64,000 nucleotides of DNA from Profundibacter amoris (GTDB lineage Bacteria > Pseudomonadota > Alphaproteobacteria > Rhodobacterales > Rhodobacteraceae): the NCBI RefSeq assembly GCF_003544895.1, contig NZ_CP032125.1, positions 248,001 through 312,000 of the forward strand, written 5' to 3'. The notes beneath the pieces are model-generated. The model saw only the letters and a program-made list of their open reading frames with translations. It ran no database searches and was not told the DNA's origin. Positions 47,960 through 55,605 of this stretch are shown here, in pieces. The first letter of the stretch is position 1; each line of letters begins with the position of its first letter. Made by a program: the position numbers and the translations under genes.

Positions 47960-49266
47960 GCACAGCCAAGAACAAGGGCTGGTCGCCGCGAACCCCGCTG
48001 ATAATCGGTTTTCTGGCCATACTGTTGCTGGTTGGCGGTTTCGGCACATGGTCGGTGATGGCCAATATTTCCGGTGCAGTCGTGGCCAGTGGCCAGATCG
48101 AAGTTGACCAAAACCGACAGGTGGTGCAGCACCCCGATGGTGGGGTGATTTCCAAGATCAATGTGCAAGAGGGGGATCTGGTTGACGAAGGCGATATCCT
48201 GATCCGGCTGGACCCGACCAACCTGACCTCTGAACTGGTGGTGGTCGAGGGGCAGTTGTTCGAACTGATGGCGCGTCGTGGCCGGCTTGAGGCCGAGAGG
48301 GACGGGGCCGGGGCGATCACCTTTGATCCCGAGTTGATCAAGGCGGCGGATAGCTCGAATGATGCCAAAACCCTGATGCAGGGCCAGCAAAGACTGTTCA
48401 AGGCAAGGCAGGATTCTATGGCGCAAGAGATTGCGCAGATGCAAAAACAGCGCAACCAGATTTCTGACCAGATAGGTGGAATAAAGGCCCAGCAAACCGC
48501 GCTGGAAACCCAGCTGGAACTGATCAATGAAGAACTGGAAAACCAGCAAACCCTGTTGGACCGTGGTTTGGCGCAGGCGTCGCGGGTGTTAAGCCTGCAA
48601 CGCGAGGATGCGCGGCTGCGCGGCACAATGGGCGAACTGGCCGCGACCAAAGCCCAGGCCGAAAGCCGGATCACGGAAATTGACATCGAGGTTCTGAAGT
48701 ATGGCACCAAACGACGGGAAGAGGCCATAACCCGCCTGCGTGATCTGCAATTTCGCGAACTGGAGCTGACGGAAAAACGTAGCGCCCTGAAAGAACGCTT
48801 GTCGCGTCTGGATATCCGCGCCCCGCTGGCGGGGGTGGTATACGGAATGCAGTTTTTTGCACCCCGTTCGGTGATCCGCCCTGCTGATCCGGTTTTATAT
48901 CTGGTTCCGCAGGACCGCCCGCTGGTGATCGCAGCCAAGGTGCAAACCATCAACATTGACCAGATTTTCGTCGGACAAGAGGTTATTTTGCGCTTTCCGG
49001 CCTTTGATTCCCGCACCACACCGGAATTGCGGGGCAGGGTGGTAAAGGTTTCGGCGGATGCCTTCACGGATGAACGAACCGGAATCAGTTATTACCGCTC
49101 TGAAATTGTGTTGCTTGAGGGTGAAACGGATAAACTGCCCCAAGGCGCAACCCTGATACCGGGGATGCCGGTGCAGGCGTTTATCCGCACCAATGACCGC
49201 ACGCCATTGGCCTATTTGATCAAGCCATTTACCGATTATTTTGCCAAAGCCTTTCGTGAAGGGTGA
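47956..49266 (+). CDS. HlyD-family type I secretion adaptor (PrtE-like)
   Basis: A membrane-fusion protein of 436 aa with one N-terminal membrane anchor ([18 protein letters not shown]), a lipoyl-like hairpin ([19 protein letters not shown]), a long coiled coil (about 130-290) and a C-terminal beta domain ([18 protein letters not shown]). It is coupled to the ATPase gene by an ATGA overlap and forms the exporter with it. Confidence 0.93.
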   Translation: MSTAKNKGWSPRTPLIIGFLAILLLVGGFGTWSVMANISGAVVASGQIEVDQNRQVVQHPDGGVISKINVQEGDLVDEGDILIRLDPTNLTSELVVVEGQLFELMARRGRLEAERDGAGAITFDPELIKAADSSNDAKTLMQGQQRLFKARQDSMAQEIAQMQKQRNQISDQIGGIKAQQTALETQLELINEELENQQTLLDRGLAQASRVLSLQREDARLRGTMGELAATKAQAESRITEIDIEVLKYGTKRREEAITRLRDLQFRELELTEKRSALKERLSRLDIRAPLAGVVYGMQFFAPRSVIRPADPVLYLVPQDRPLVIAAKVQTINIDQIFVGQEVILRFPAFDSRTTPELRGRVVKVSADAFTDERTGISYYRSEIVLLEGETDKLPQGATLIPGMPVQAFIRTNDRTPLAYLIKPFTDYFAKAFREG

Positions 49267-49335
49267 TTTTGCGGTTTTCCTGCGGGGCAATCACGGTTAG
49301 CGTCTGGTCAAATTCTAATCCAACGGAGATGCCAG

Positions 49336-49800
49336 ATGAGCCATGATTACGAAGCCCGCCTGAAAGAACTGGGCATTACCCTGCCTGACGCCCCTGCACC
49401 TGCCGCAAATTATGTGCCATATGTTATTGTCGGGGATCTGGTGTTTGTGTCGGGGCAAATCTCGAACGGGCCGGACGGGCTGATATTGGGAAAACTGGGC
49501 GATGACATGGATGTTGAAGCGGGTGCCGCCGCCGCGAAAACCTGCGCGCTGGGCCTTGTGGCACAGCTAAAGGCCGCCTGTGATGGTGATCTGTCACGGT
49601 TGGTACGGGTGGTGAAACTGGGCGGTTTTGTGAATTCGACCCCCGACTTTACCCAGCAGCCGCAAGTGGTGAACGGCGCCTCGGATTTTCTGGTCGAACT
49701 GTTCGGCGATGCAGGGCGCCACGCCCGCGCCGCCGTAAGTGCGCCGGCTTTGCCGCTGGGTGTTGCTGTTGAAATCGAAGGCATTTTCCAAATCAAATGA
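49336..49800 (+). CDS. RidA/YjgF-family protein
   Basis: A small cytoplasmic enzyme-like protein of 154 aa (YjgF/YER057c/UK114 family). GDLVFVSGQISNGPDG and VVKLGGFVNSTPDFTQQP, then ARAAVSAPALPLGVAVEIEG are characteristic. Members deaminate reactive enamines and imines; this one has the RidA-like C-terminal VEIEG. Overlaps the next gene by 4 nt. Confidence 0.9.
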   Translation: MSHDYEARLKELGITLPDAPAPAANYVPYVIVGDLVFVSGQISNGPDGLILGKLGDDMDVEAGAAAAKTCALGLVAQLKAACDGDLSRLVRVVKLGGFVNSTPDFTQQPQVVNGASDFLVELFGDAGRHARAAVSAPALPLGVAVEIEGIFQIK

Positions 49801-50567
49801 CAACGCTTTCCGACAGATTTTTCCAGCGCCCGCTGGCCCATCGCGGGTATCATGATGCCTCGGCCGGAGTTCTGGAAAATTCCCGTACGGCTTTTGATGC
49901 GGCGGTCGAGGCCGGTTATGGCATTGAACTGGATGTGCAATTGTCCAAAGACGGGCATGCGATGGTGTTTCATGATTACGAATTGTCCCGTTTGACAAAT
50001 GGACGCGGGGCTATTCGCACCCGCACCCGCGATGAATTGGTGGATATACCGCTGAAAGGCATGGATGAAACGATCCCGACTTTGCCTGATATCCTGGCTC
50101 TGGTTGACGGGCGCACACCGCTTCTGATTGAATTAAAGGATCAGGACGGGGCGATGGGCCCCGATGTCGGACCGTTGGAAACTTCGGTGGCCAAGGCTTT
50201 GTTGGAGTATAGCGGCCCCGTTGCTGTGATGAGTTTCAATCCCTATTCGATTGCCGAACTGGCCAAGGCGTCCCCTCAAACCCCGCGCGGGCTTGTCAGT
50301 TGCTCATACCCTGCGGAACATTGGCCATTGCTGAATGAAAAAACCCGCGACAGGCTGCGTGCCATTCCTGATTATGATAAAGTCGGCGCTTGTTTTATCA
50401 GCCATCGCTATGATGATTTACAAAACCCGCGGGTGGCTGAACTGAAGGCCAAAGGGGCACATATCAACTGCTGGACGGTCCGAAGCGTTGAGGCCGAGGC
50501 CGAAGCCAGGTTGATTGCTGATATGATTACATTCGAAGGGTATGCAGCAAAAACCCCCGTTGATTAA
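49797..50567 (+). CDS. Glycerophosphodiester phosphodiesterase-family protein
   Basis: A protein of 256 aa with the GDPD TIM-barrel catalytic sites: RPLAHRGYHDAS (His, Arg), GIELDVQLSKDGHAMVFHDYELSRLTNGRG (Glu, Asp, His) and LLIELKDQDG. It would hydrolyse glycerophosphodiesters to glycerol-3-phosphate and an alcohol. No signal peptide, so it is probably cytoplasmic. Overlaps ridA-like by 4 nt. Confidence 0.92.
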   Translation: MTTLSDRFFQRPLAHRGYHDASAGVLENSRTAFDAAVEAGYGIELDVQLSKDGHAMVFHDYELSRLTNGRGAIRTRTRDELVDIPLKGMDETIPTLPDILALVDGRTPLLIELKDQDGAMGPDVGPLETSVAKALLEYSGPVAVMSFNPYSIAELAKASPQTPRGLVSCSYPAEHWPLLNEKTRDRLRAIPDYDKVGACFISHRYDDLQNPRVAELKAKGAHINCWTVRSVEAEAEARLIADMITFEGYAAKTPVD

Positions 50568-50972
50568 CTGTTTGAAAAGAATCAGAAAGAATCACTAAAC
50601 GAGGGTGGCCAACTTTTACCGCTGAAGAGATCGGGTGATGCCATTCAAGGCAGTGAACTGGTGATTGTGGTAATCGCGGCACATGTTGAAGTGGGTGCCG
50701 TTGCGATAGGCCGCGAAGCCTGATTAAGCGGATATCTTGATGATTGTTAGGTATATAAGTGTATGAAAAACATAGAGAAAAATTGTAGATGGTGCTGTGT
50801 TAAATTTTGAAAGGTTATAGGTATTCAGAATACTTTGATCACCTTTCAAAATTATTGAATCCATCACCGCGACGCTGTTTCGCCATGTTTTTAACAAACT
50901 TATAATAGACATTGTTTCTGGTTCGGGCACATTCGTCTGAAACACGAAGGATTTAAATTGGTGGGAAAAGTA
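50568..50972. other. AT-rich intergenic region before the dynamin cluster
   Basis: About 400 nt. The first part (50610-50725) reads open on the minus strand as SGFAAYRNGTHFNMCRDYHN and is probably the remnant of an unidentified gene or mobile element. The second part (50725-50972) is strongly AT-rich and holds the nested inverted repeat listed separately. Promoters cannot be pinned down. Confidence 0.5.
50803..50853. repeat. Nested perfect inverted repeat upstream of the dynamin genes
   Basis: Outer arms AATTTTGAAAGGT (50803-50815) and ACCTTTCAAAATT (50841-50853) are perfect 13-bp complements. Between them lies the inner palindrome GTATTC-A-GAATAC (50821-50833). The unit of 51 nt could form a cruciform, an RNA hairpin or a two-site operator, or be the remnant of a small mobile repeat. 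It ends 119 nt before the first dynamin start. Confidence 0.75.
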
Positions 50973-52997
50973 ATGGATTCTCAAGCAGGCGTAAAAAACA
51001 ATCATCTTCTAAAGATGAGAGCAGAAGTATTATCCGGATTCATCAGTGCACTAGATGAGGTGCGGGTTGCTGCAACATGTCTGGCTGATGACAATGACGA
51101 GCGTATATCAAAACGCGGTGCCGGCCTGATACGCAAGATCGACAGCTTTGCCCCCAGCATCACTCTGATTGGCCAGGTCAAGGCGGGTAAGACCGCATTG
51201 GTCAATGCCATGGTGGGCATCCCCGGTTTACTGCCATCTGATGTAAATCCCTGGACATCGGTTGTAACCGAATTGCAGGTTAACCGGAAATTGGCTGATG
51301 GTGACCGCAAGGCACGGTTTACGTTCTTCAATCGCAGTGAATGGGACAATCTGGTTTCAACCGGTGGGCGACTGGGTGAGCTGGCCGGACGCGCCGGTGC
51401 AACCGAAGAAGCCGAAAAGGTACAGCAACAAATCGTAGAAATGCGCGACAAAACCGAGGCCCGTCTGGGTAGCAGTTTTGAGCTGTTGCTGGGGAAATCC
51501 CATAAGTATGGTTATTACGACAACGAATTGATTCAGCGTTATGTTTGCGTTGGCGATCCCGACGACGAAGAACTGGATCCAAGCAACAAGCGGGGGCGGT
51601 TTGCGGATATCACCAAGTCGGCCGAGCTGGCGGTGGAAATCCCGCAGTTTCCAATTTCGATGCGGTTTCGCGACACACCCGGTGTGAATGATACATTTAT
51701 GGTGCGGGAACAGGCCACATTGAAAAGCCTGCGCGGTTCGGAAATCTGTCTGGTTGTTTTATCGGCACACCAAGCCCTGAACACCACCGATATGGCTTTG
51801 ATCCGGATGATGTCGAACTTTGAAAAACGGCAGGTTATCCTGTATGTGAACCGGATCGACGAGCTGGAGAATCCGAGCGAACAAATCGCCGAGATCCGTG
51901 AAAATATCCGGGAAACACTAAAGACATTTTCGGTGTCGGAAGACAGCGAAATTGTTTTCGGTAGTGCCAAGTGGGCAGAAGCAGCCCTGTCCGGTGATCT
52001 GGATGCGCTAAGCGAAGACAGCCAGAATGCCCTGTTGAATTATGCATCTGCCCGACCAGAAGTAGACGCGGCCGATTCGAATGACCACACATGGATCCTG
52101 TCGGGGATTCCAGCGTTGATGGAGGCTGTTTACAAACGTGTTCTGGAAGGATCCGGGAAGCGTCTGGTGGACAGCATGGGATCACAGCTCTCGAATATCT
52201 ATAATGAAATTAAAGCCGAGAAAAGCGCCGTACATCAGCTACATGACAGTGGCGAAGTCGTTCTTCTGGAAACAGACGAGGTTAAGCAGGCGCTGGAAGA
52301 TTTGTCCAAGGACAGTGCTGCCAAACTACAGAAAACCGTTGATACATTGCGCAATAACCTGCATGCGCGTCTGGATCGCGCCCAGAGCAGTTTTGTTCGT
52401 CGGGCCACGGATGCGCTGATTGCCCATCTGGATCGCTTCGGGGAGCAGGATACCTGGCAATATGATGCAACTGGCCTGCGCTTGTTGTTCCGGTCGGCCT
52501 ATGTCCAGTTTGCGGCGACATTGAAGAAACAGGCTGCAACCCTCTATGCCGATACTGCAACATCAATCGAGGATATCTATTACCGCGCGGTCGGTGTTGA
52601 AATTGACGGGTTCAAAATCGAAGCCCCCGCCGTTCCGACAGCCCCGCCGCCGGTTGTTCTGGCCCGCACCATTGCGCTGGACCTGAACAGCAACTGGTGG
52701 CGCCGCTGGTGGCAAAAGCGCAAAGGATTTGAGGCGTTTGCCAAGGATTATTCTTCGCTGATACAGGCCGAAGTCGCGTCTTTGGTGCAAGAGCTGGAAG
52801 GATCGCAGATTTCGGAAGTGTTGGACGAAGTGCAGCGCAGGCTACACGATTTCGTTCAGGAACAGCGTGATACCCTGGTCATTATCTCGGAAAACCGGGG
52901 CAAAGAGCCGCTACTTCTGGTGAACAAGACAAGCGACAAATCAGTCCAGATCGCATTGGAAGATGCGCTTGCAGCAATCGAGAAATTCGCAGCGTAA
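50973..52997 (+). CDS. Dynamin-like GTPase, large member of pair 1
   Basis: A 674-aa bacterial dynamin-like protein. GTPase motifs: G1 GQVKAGKT (67-74), G3 DTPG (Asp234), G4 NRID (293-296), with LPSDVNPWTSVVT after the P-loop. A helical stalk region follows, including KQALEDLSKDSAAKLQKTVDTL. Near residue 565 LDLNSNWWRRWWQKRKG is an aromatic and basic stretch likely to touch membrane. Dynamin-like proteins bind and remodel membranes. The ATG at 50973 is chosen over a TTG at 50958. The next gene is a different, shorter GTPase, as in heterotypic pairs of Campylobacter. Confidence 0.88.
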   Translation: MDSQAGVKNNHLLKMRAEVLSGFISALDEVRVAATCLADDNDERISKRGAGLIRKIDSFAPSITLIGQVKAGKTALVNAMVGIPGLLPSDVNPWTSVVTELQVNRKLADGDRKARFTFFNRSEWDNLVSTGGRLGELAGRAGATEEAEKVQQQIVEMRDKTEARLGSSFELLLGKSHKYGYYDNELIQRYVCVGDPDDEELDPSNKRGRFADITKSAELAVEIPQFPISMRFRDTPGVNDTFMVREQATLKSLRGSEICLVVLSAHQALNTTDMALIRMMSNFEKRQVILYVNRIDELENPSEQIAEIRENIRETLKTFSVSEDSEIVFGSAKWAEAALSGDLDALSEDSQNALLNYASARPEVDAADSNDHTWILSGIPALMEAVYKRVLEGSGKRLVDSMGSQLSNIYNEIKAEKSAVHQLHDSGEVVLLETDEVKQALEDLSKDSAAKLQKTVDTLRNNLHARLDRAQSSFVRRATDALIAHLDRFGEQDTWQYDATGLRLLFRSAYVQFAATLKKQAATLYADTATSIEDIYYRAVGVEIDGFKIEAPAVPTAPPPVVLARTIALDLNSNWWRRWWQKRKGFEAFAKDYSSLIQAEVASLVQELEGSQISEVLDEVQRRLHDFVQEQRDTLVIISENRGKEPLLLVNKTSDKSVQIALEDALAAIEKFAA

Positions 52998-53030
52998 TCA
53001 ATCGCGCTGGTGATATGGAGAGCATATAAG

Positions 53031-54707
53031 ATGAACGTACCTAGTCGAGATGAAGCCATCCGTTCCGTGACGGCGAGAGAAATGGACCGGCTTTCGCGCT
53101 GGGCCAGCCGCAAGCCGGTCATTGCTCTGATGGGGGAATTCAGTTCGGGTAAGTCAACTTTGTTGAACATGCTGGTTGGCCAGTCAATTTTGCCAACGCA
53201 AGTTACCGCCACCCGGTTGCCGCCCGTATGGTTGCGGCATGGGGACAAGTCGCCTTTCTGGGTCGATCGCAATGGGGACCGGCATGATGTGGCAATTGAT
53301 GATCTGTCATCGGTTCCTGTTAAAGAAGCGCGATATATCCGCATTTACGCCATCTCAGAACAGTTGGAAAAATGCGATCTGATCGACACCCCCGGTATTT
53401 CGGACCCGAACATTCCAACCGATAGCTGGATCAACACGATTGGTTATGCCAACTCGGTTCTGTGGTGCACCCACGCCGGTCAGGCATGGCGTGAAAGCGA
53501 ACGCAGCCAGTGGGAGGCCCTGCCTGAACGGCTGCGCGAGAACAGCCTGCTATTGGTGACCCGTGCCGACAAGATCGTTTCGCGCGAGGATCTGGATAAA
53601 ATCAACCGACGCCTGCAACGTGAAACCAACGATTTGTTCAGCTCGCATCGCTTCATTTCGTTGACGCTGGCCTTGCGTGCCCGCCAAGGAGAGGACCAGA
53701 ACAACCTGTGGGTCAGAAGTGGCGGCGAGGCTTTTATGAAAAGCCTCGATGGGATAATCGCAAGAATTAACCAGAAGCGCCAAAAGGAATTGGGGCGTTA
53801 CCGGTCTACCGGCGGGCCTGTTGGCGCCGTTCGCGACAATGTTTCAATTCTTCGCCCGACCCGCGTCCGGCCGAATGATCCAGCAAGGCAGAAGGCGCGT
53901 CTGGATGCAACGGATGCTACAAACCTGCGCAGTGGTGCCTTGGGTCCGGTTGCTGAGGGTGAGGACGAAACCGCAGTTGATCGGGAAACGGATGACATTC
54001 TGGCCGAGGCCGAAAAGCCCATGGTGCTGGAAAAAACCGAAGAAGTTTCATCTGTAGAAGTGGAAATGAAGGCATCCGACGTGCCGGATGATGAAACTGT
54101 AGCGGAAGCGATTGAAGAGCCGATTGAGGTCGAGGAAGTCCTGCAAAATATCGAGGCCCCCAACCCCGAAGAATATATCGCGGACAATGCCGGGGAACCA
54201 GCAAACGTAATGGGTGAAACGCAAGCGCCTATCAACGAGTTGCAGGAAACTGATGATCAACATGATGATGCGGAAGACCAGGTTGATGATGCCGAAAACC
54301 AAGCGACAACAGATGGTCAGCCAGAAGAGCAGGCCGTTGATGTAGAAGAAGACGCGCGTTTGTTTCTGGATCAGATGAGCAAAATGGGTGATATTCAGAG
54401 CGACGATACAATTCTGGAACCCGATGCCAACGAGGAGATTCAGGAGAAAGAGGCCGAGGCCAAAGATATCCTGAATGTTGTCTCGAAAATCGCTGCCGTG
54501 TCCGACGAGGGCCCCGAGGCGAATGTTTCGGATGAGGTAACAGCCGAGAAGGCAGATAGCGAATATGAGCGCTCACAGTCCCCCAGTGAAGTCTGGAAGG
54601 AGATTCTGGCCTCGCAGGATATTGAAACCATGCCGCAAATGATCGAAGCCATTTCACAGTTGCTTGAGCGGCTTGATCGCAAACATTTTGATTCTGAAGC
54701 AGCCTGA
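53031..54707 (+). CDS. Dynamin-like GTPase with acidic tail, small member of pair 1
   Basis: A 558-aa protein. GTPase part (about 25-270): G1 GEFSSGKST (35-43), G3 DTPGISDP (Asp119), G4 TRAD (177-180) and the motif WCTHAGQAWRESER shared with the small member of pair 2. From about residue 300 to 530 the protein is strongly acidic and low-complexity (EAEKPMVLEKTEEVSSVEVE; DDQHDDAEDQVDDAENQ), a region absent from the pair 2 homologue. The last 35 residues (WKEILASQDIETMPQMIEAI) are ordinary again. ATG 53031 has GGAGAG upstream; a GTG at 53010 is possible. Confidence 0.85.
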   Translation: MNVPSRDEAIRSVTAREMDRLSRWASRKPVIALMGEFSSGKSTLLNMLVGQSILPTQVTATRLPPVWLRHGDKSPFWVDRNGDRHDVAIDDLSSVPVKEARYIRIYAISEQLEKCDLIDTPGISDPNIPTDSWINTIGYANSVLWCTHAGQAWRESERSQWEALPERLRENSLLLVTRADKIVSREDLDKINRRLQRETNDLFSSHRFISLTLALRARQGEDQNNLWVRSGGEAFMKSLDGIIARINQKRQKELGRYRSTGGPVGAVRDNVSILRPTRVRPNDPARQKARLDATDATNLRSGALGPVAEGEDETAVDRETDDILAEAEKPMVLEKTEEVSSVEVEMKASDVPDDETVAEAIEEPIEVEEVLQNIEAPNPEEYIADNAGEPANVMGETQAPINELQETDDQHDDAEDQVDDAENQATTDGQPEEQAVDVEEDARLFLDQMSKMGDIQSDDTILEPDANEEIQEKEAEAKDILNVVSKIAAVSDEGPEANVSDEVTAEKADSEYERSQSPSEVWKEILASQDIETMPQMIEAISQLLERLDRKHFDSEAA

Positions 54708-54735
54708 ATGCGGTCTGCTCGACGCATTAATGGCT

Positions 54736-54790
54736 CCCCTCTTCCCTATCGTTGGTGACAATCTGGGAAGGGGGCATCGCATTCTCTTTT
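54736..54790 (+). terminator. Probable terminator after dynamin pair 1
   Basis: CCCCTCTTCCC (54736-54746) pairs with GGGAAGGGG (54765-54773) with one bulged T; an inner TTG/CAA extends it. A TTCTCTTTT stretch follows a few bases later. It divides the first pair from the rest of the cluster. Confidence 0.5.
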
Positions 54791-54854
54791 ATAACTGAAG
54801 CATGCCCTTAAGCGGAGTTTTCGCGCAGATAAAACAACCATAAGGGGAAAACAC

Positions 54855-54896
54855 CATAGTTTGGTCATACTATGACGCTACAATTATCACAATTGT
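54855..54896 (+). promoter_or_regulatory. Paired small palindromes upstream of the 74-aa gene
   Basis: CATAGT-N8-ACTATG (54855-54874) and ACAATT-N5-AATTGT (54880-54896) lie close together in AT-rich DNA 65-106 nt before the start at 54961. They are suited to a promoter or operator; not proven. Confidence 0.4.
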
Positions 54897-54960
54897 TTCT
54901 TAAAAAAGTACAGGATTTAATTGCAATATTTACCAGTGGTACATTTGAAAGGGTTCAGCA

Positions 54961-55185
54961 ATGTCTGACGGCAGTAAAGTTTTAATAGTCTCTTTCGGGA
55001 CATTCTCGTGCACTCTGGAAGAGTTCAATGATTCATTCGAAGCGATGAAAGAGGTTACCGGTTTCTTTCAGGAACTTGTTAAAGGGGATCCGACTTTTGG
55101 AGTTGAACCTTCAGCGCCCGAGCTTGGCGAGGTTGGGAACCTACAGATTGAAAAAAACCCACGGGACCTGTCAGTCGTTAACTAA
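54961..55185 (+). CDS. Small 74-aa protein with a Rhodobacterales single domain
   Basis: A small cytoplasmic protein between the two dynamin pairs. ILIVSFGTFSCTLEEF-type sequence with FEAMKEVTGFFQELVKGDPTFGVEP resembles, from memory, the N-terminal 60 residues of a much larger conserved Rhodobacterales protein of unknown function (SYGTFSCTLEGF, then MKAIAEYFRDLAADDRYFG). Here the domain stands alone and ends in a natural stop. AAAGGG lies 7 nt before the ATG. There is no signal peptide or membrane segment. Confidence 0.72.
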   Translation: MSDGSKVLIVSFGTFSCTLEEFNDSFEAMKEVTGFFQELVKGDPTFGVEPSAPELGEVGNLQIEKNPRDLSVVN

Positions 55186-55605
55186 TCCGAAGTTTTTTCG
55201 TCGCATAGGCGAAAGCGGCAAACAAATATACTGACAAGATGAAATAATGAATTGCACGGATTGCCACGCATTTAATCATTTTGTGGTGCCGTTCAACTTG
55301 TGACTACGACTAGTTTTTATTTGGAAAAATGTGAGGTTCGAGTGAATGGGTGAATTGGCATTCTATTGGTTGGAATTTATTCTTGGCAGTATTCGCTCTA
55401 TGATATCTATTTGTTTGGCGAAATATAAATATTCCCAAAGTGGAATAGAAAACTGCGCATGTATGGCTTGCAAGGAGAGTGAAAATACTTCACTAAATCC
55501 CGACCAATGTGTTCGGAATTTTTATTTGCCAAACACAAAATACCCGACAATCGCACCGATGAATATTTTTAAACCTTTTCGCCTATCAATGGTTGGTTAA
55601 CAGAT
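55186..55605. other. AT-rich spacer before dynamin pair 2
   Basis: 420 nt of AT-rich DNA. An 84-codon frame (55346-55600) is open but has no ribosome site, odd composition and no recognisable domain, so it is not called a gene. The spacer presumably contains the promoter of pair 2. Confidence 0.5.

Noticed and set aside
47907-49067. A 386-codon Ser/Arg-rich frame antisense to the HlyD-like gene
   Set aside because: It mirrors the coiled-coil coding region of the adaptor; no ribosome site or domain.
46223-49266. A complete type I secretion system with its own RTX substrate
   Set aside because: Only the ABC and adaptor genes are present; the following genes are RidA and a phosphodiesterase, with no nonapeptide RTX repeats or TolC homologue in the window.
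55346-55600. An 84-codon frame in the spacer before dynamin pair 2
   Set aside because: No ribosome site, no domain, and AT-rich non-coding-like composition; the single hydrophobic N-terminus is not enough to call it.
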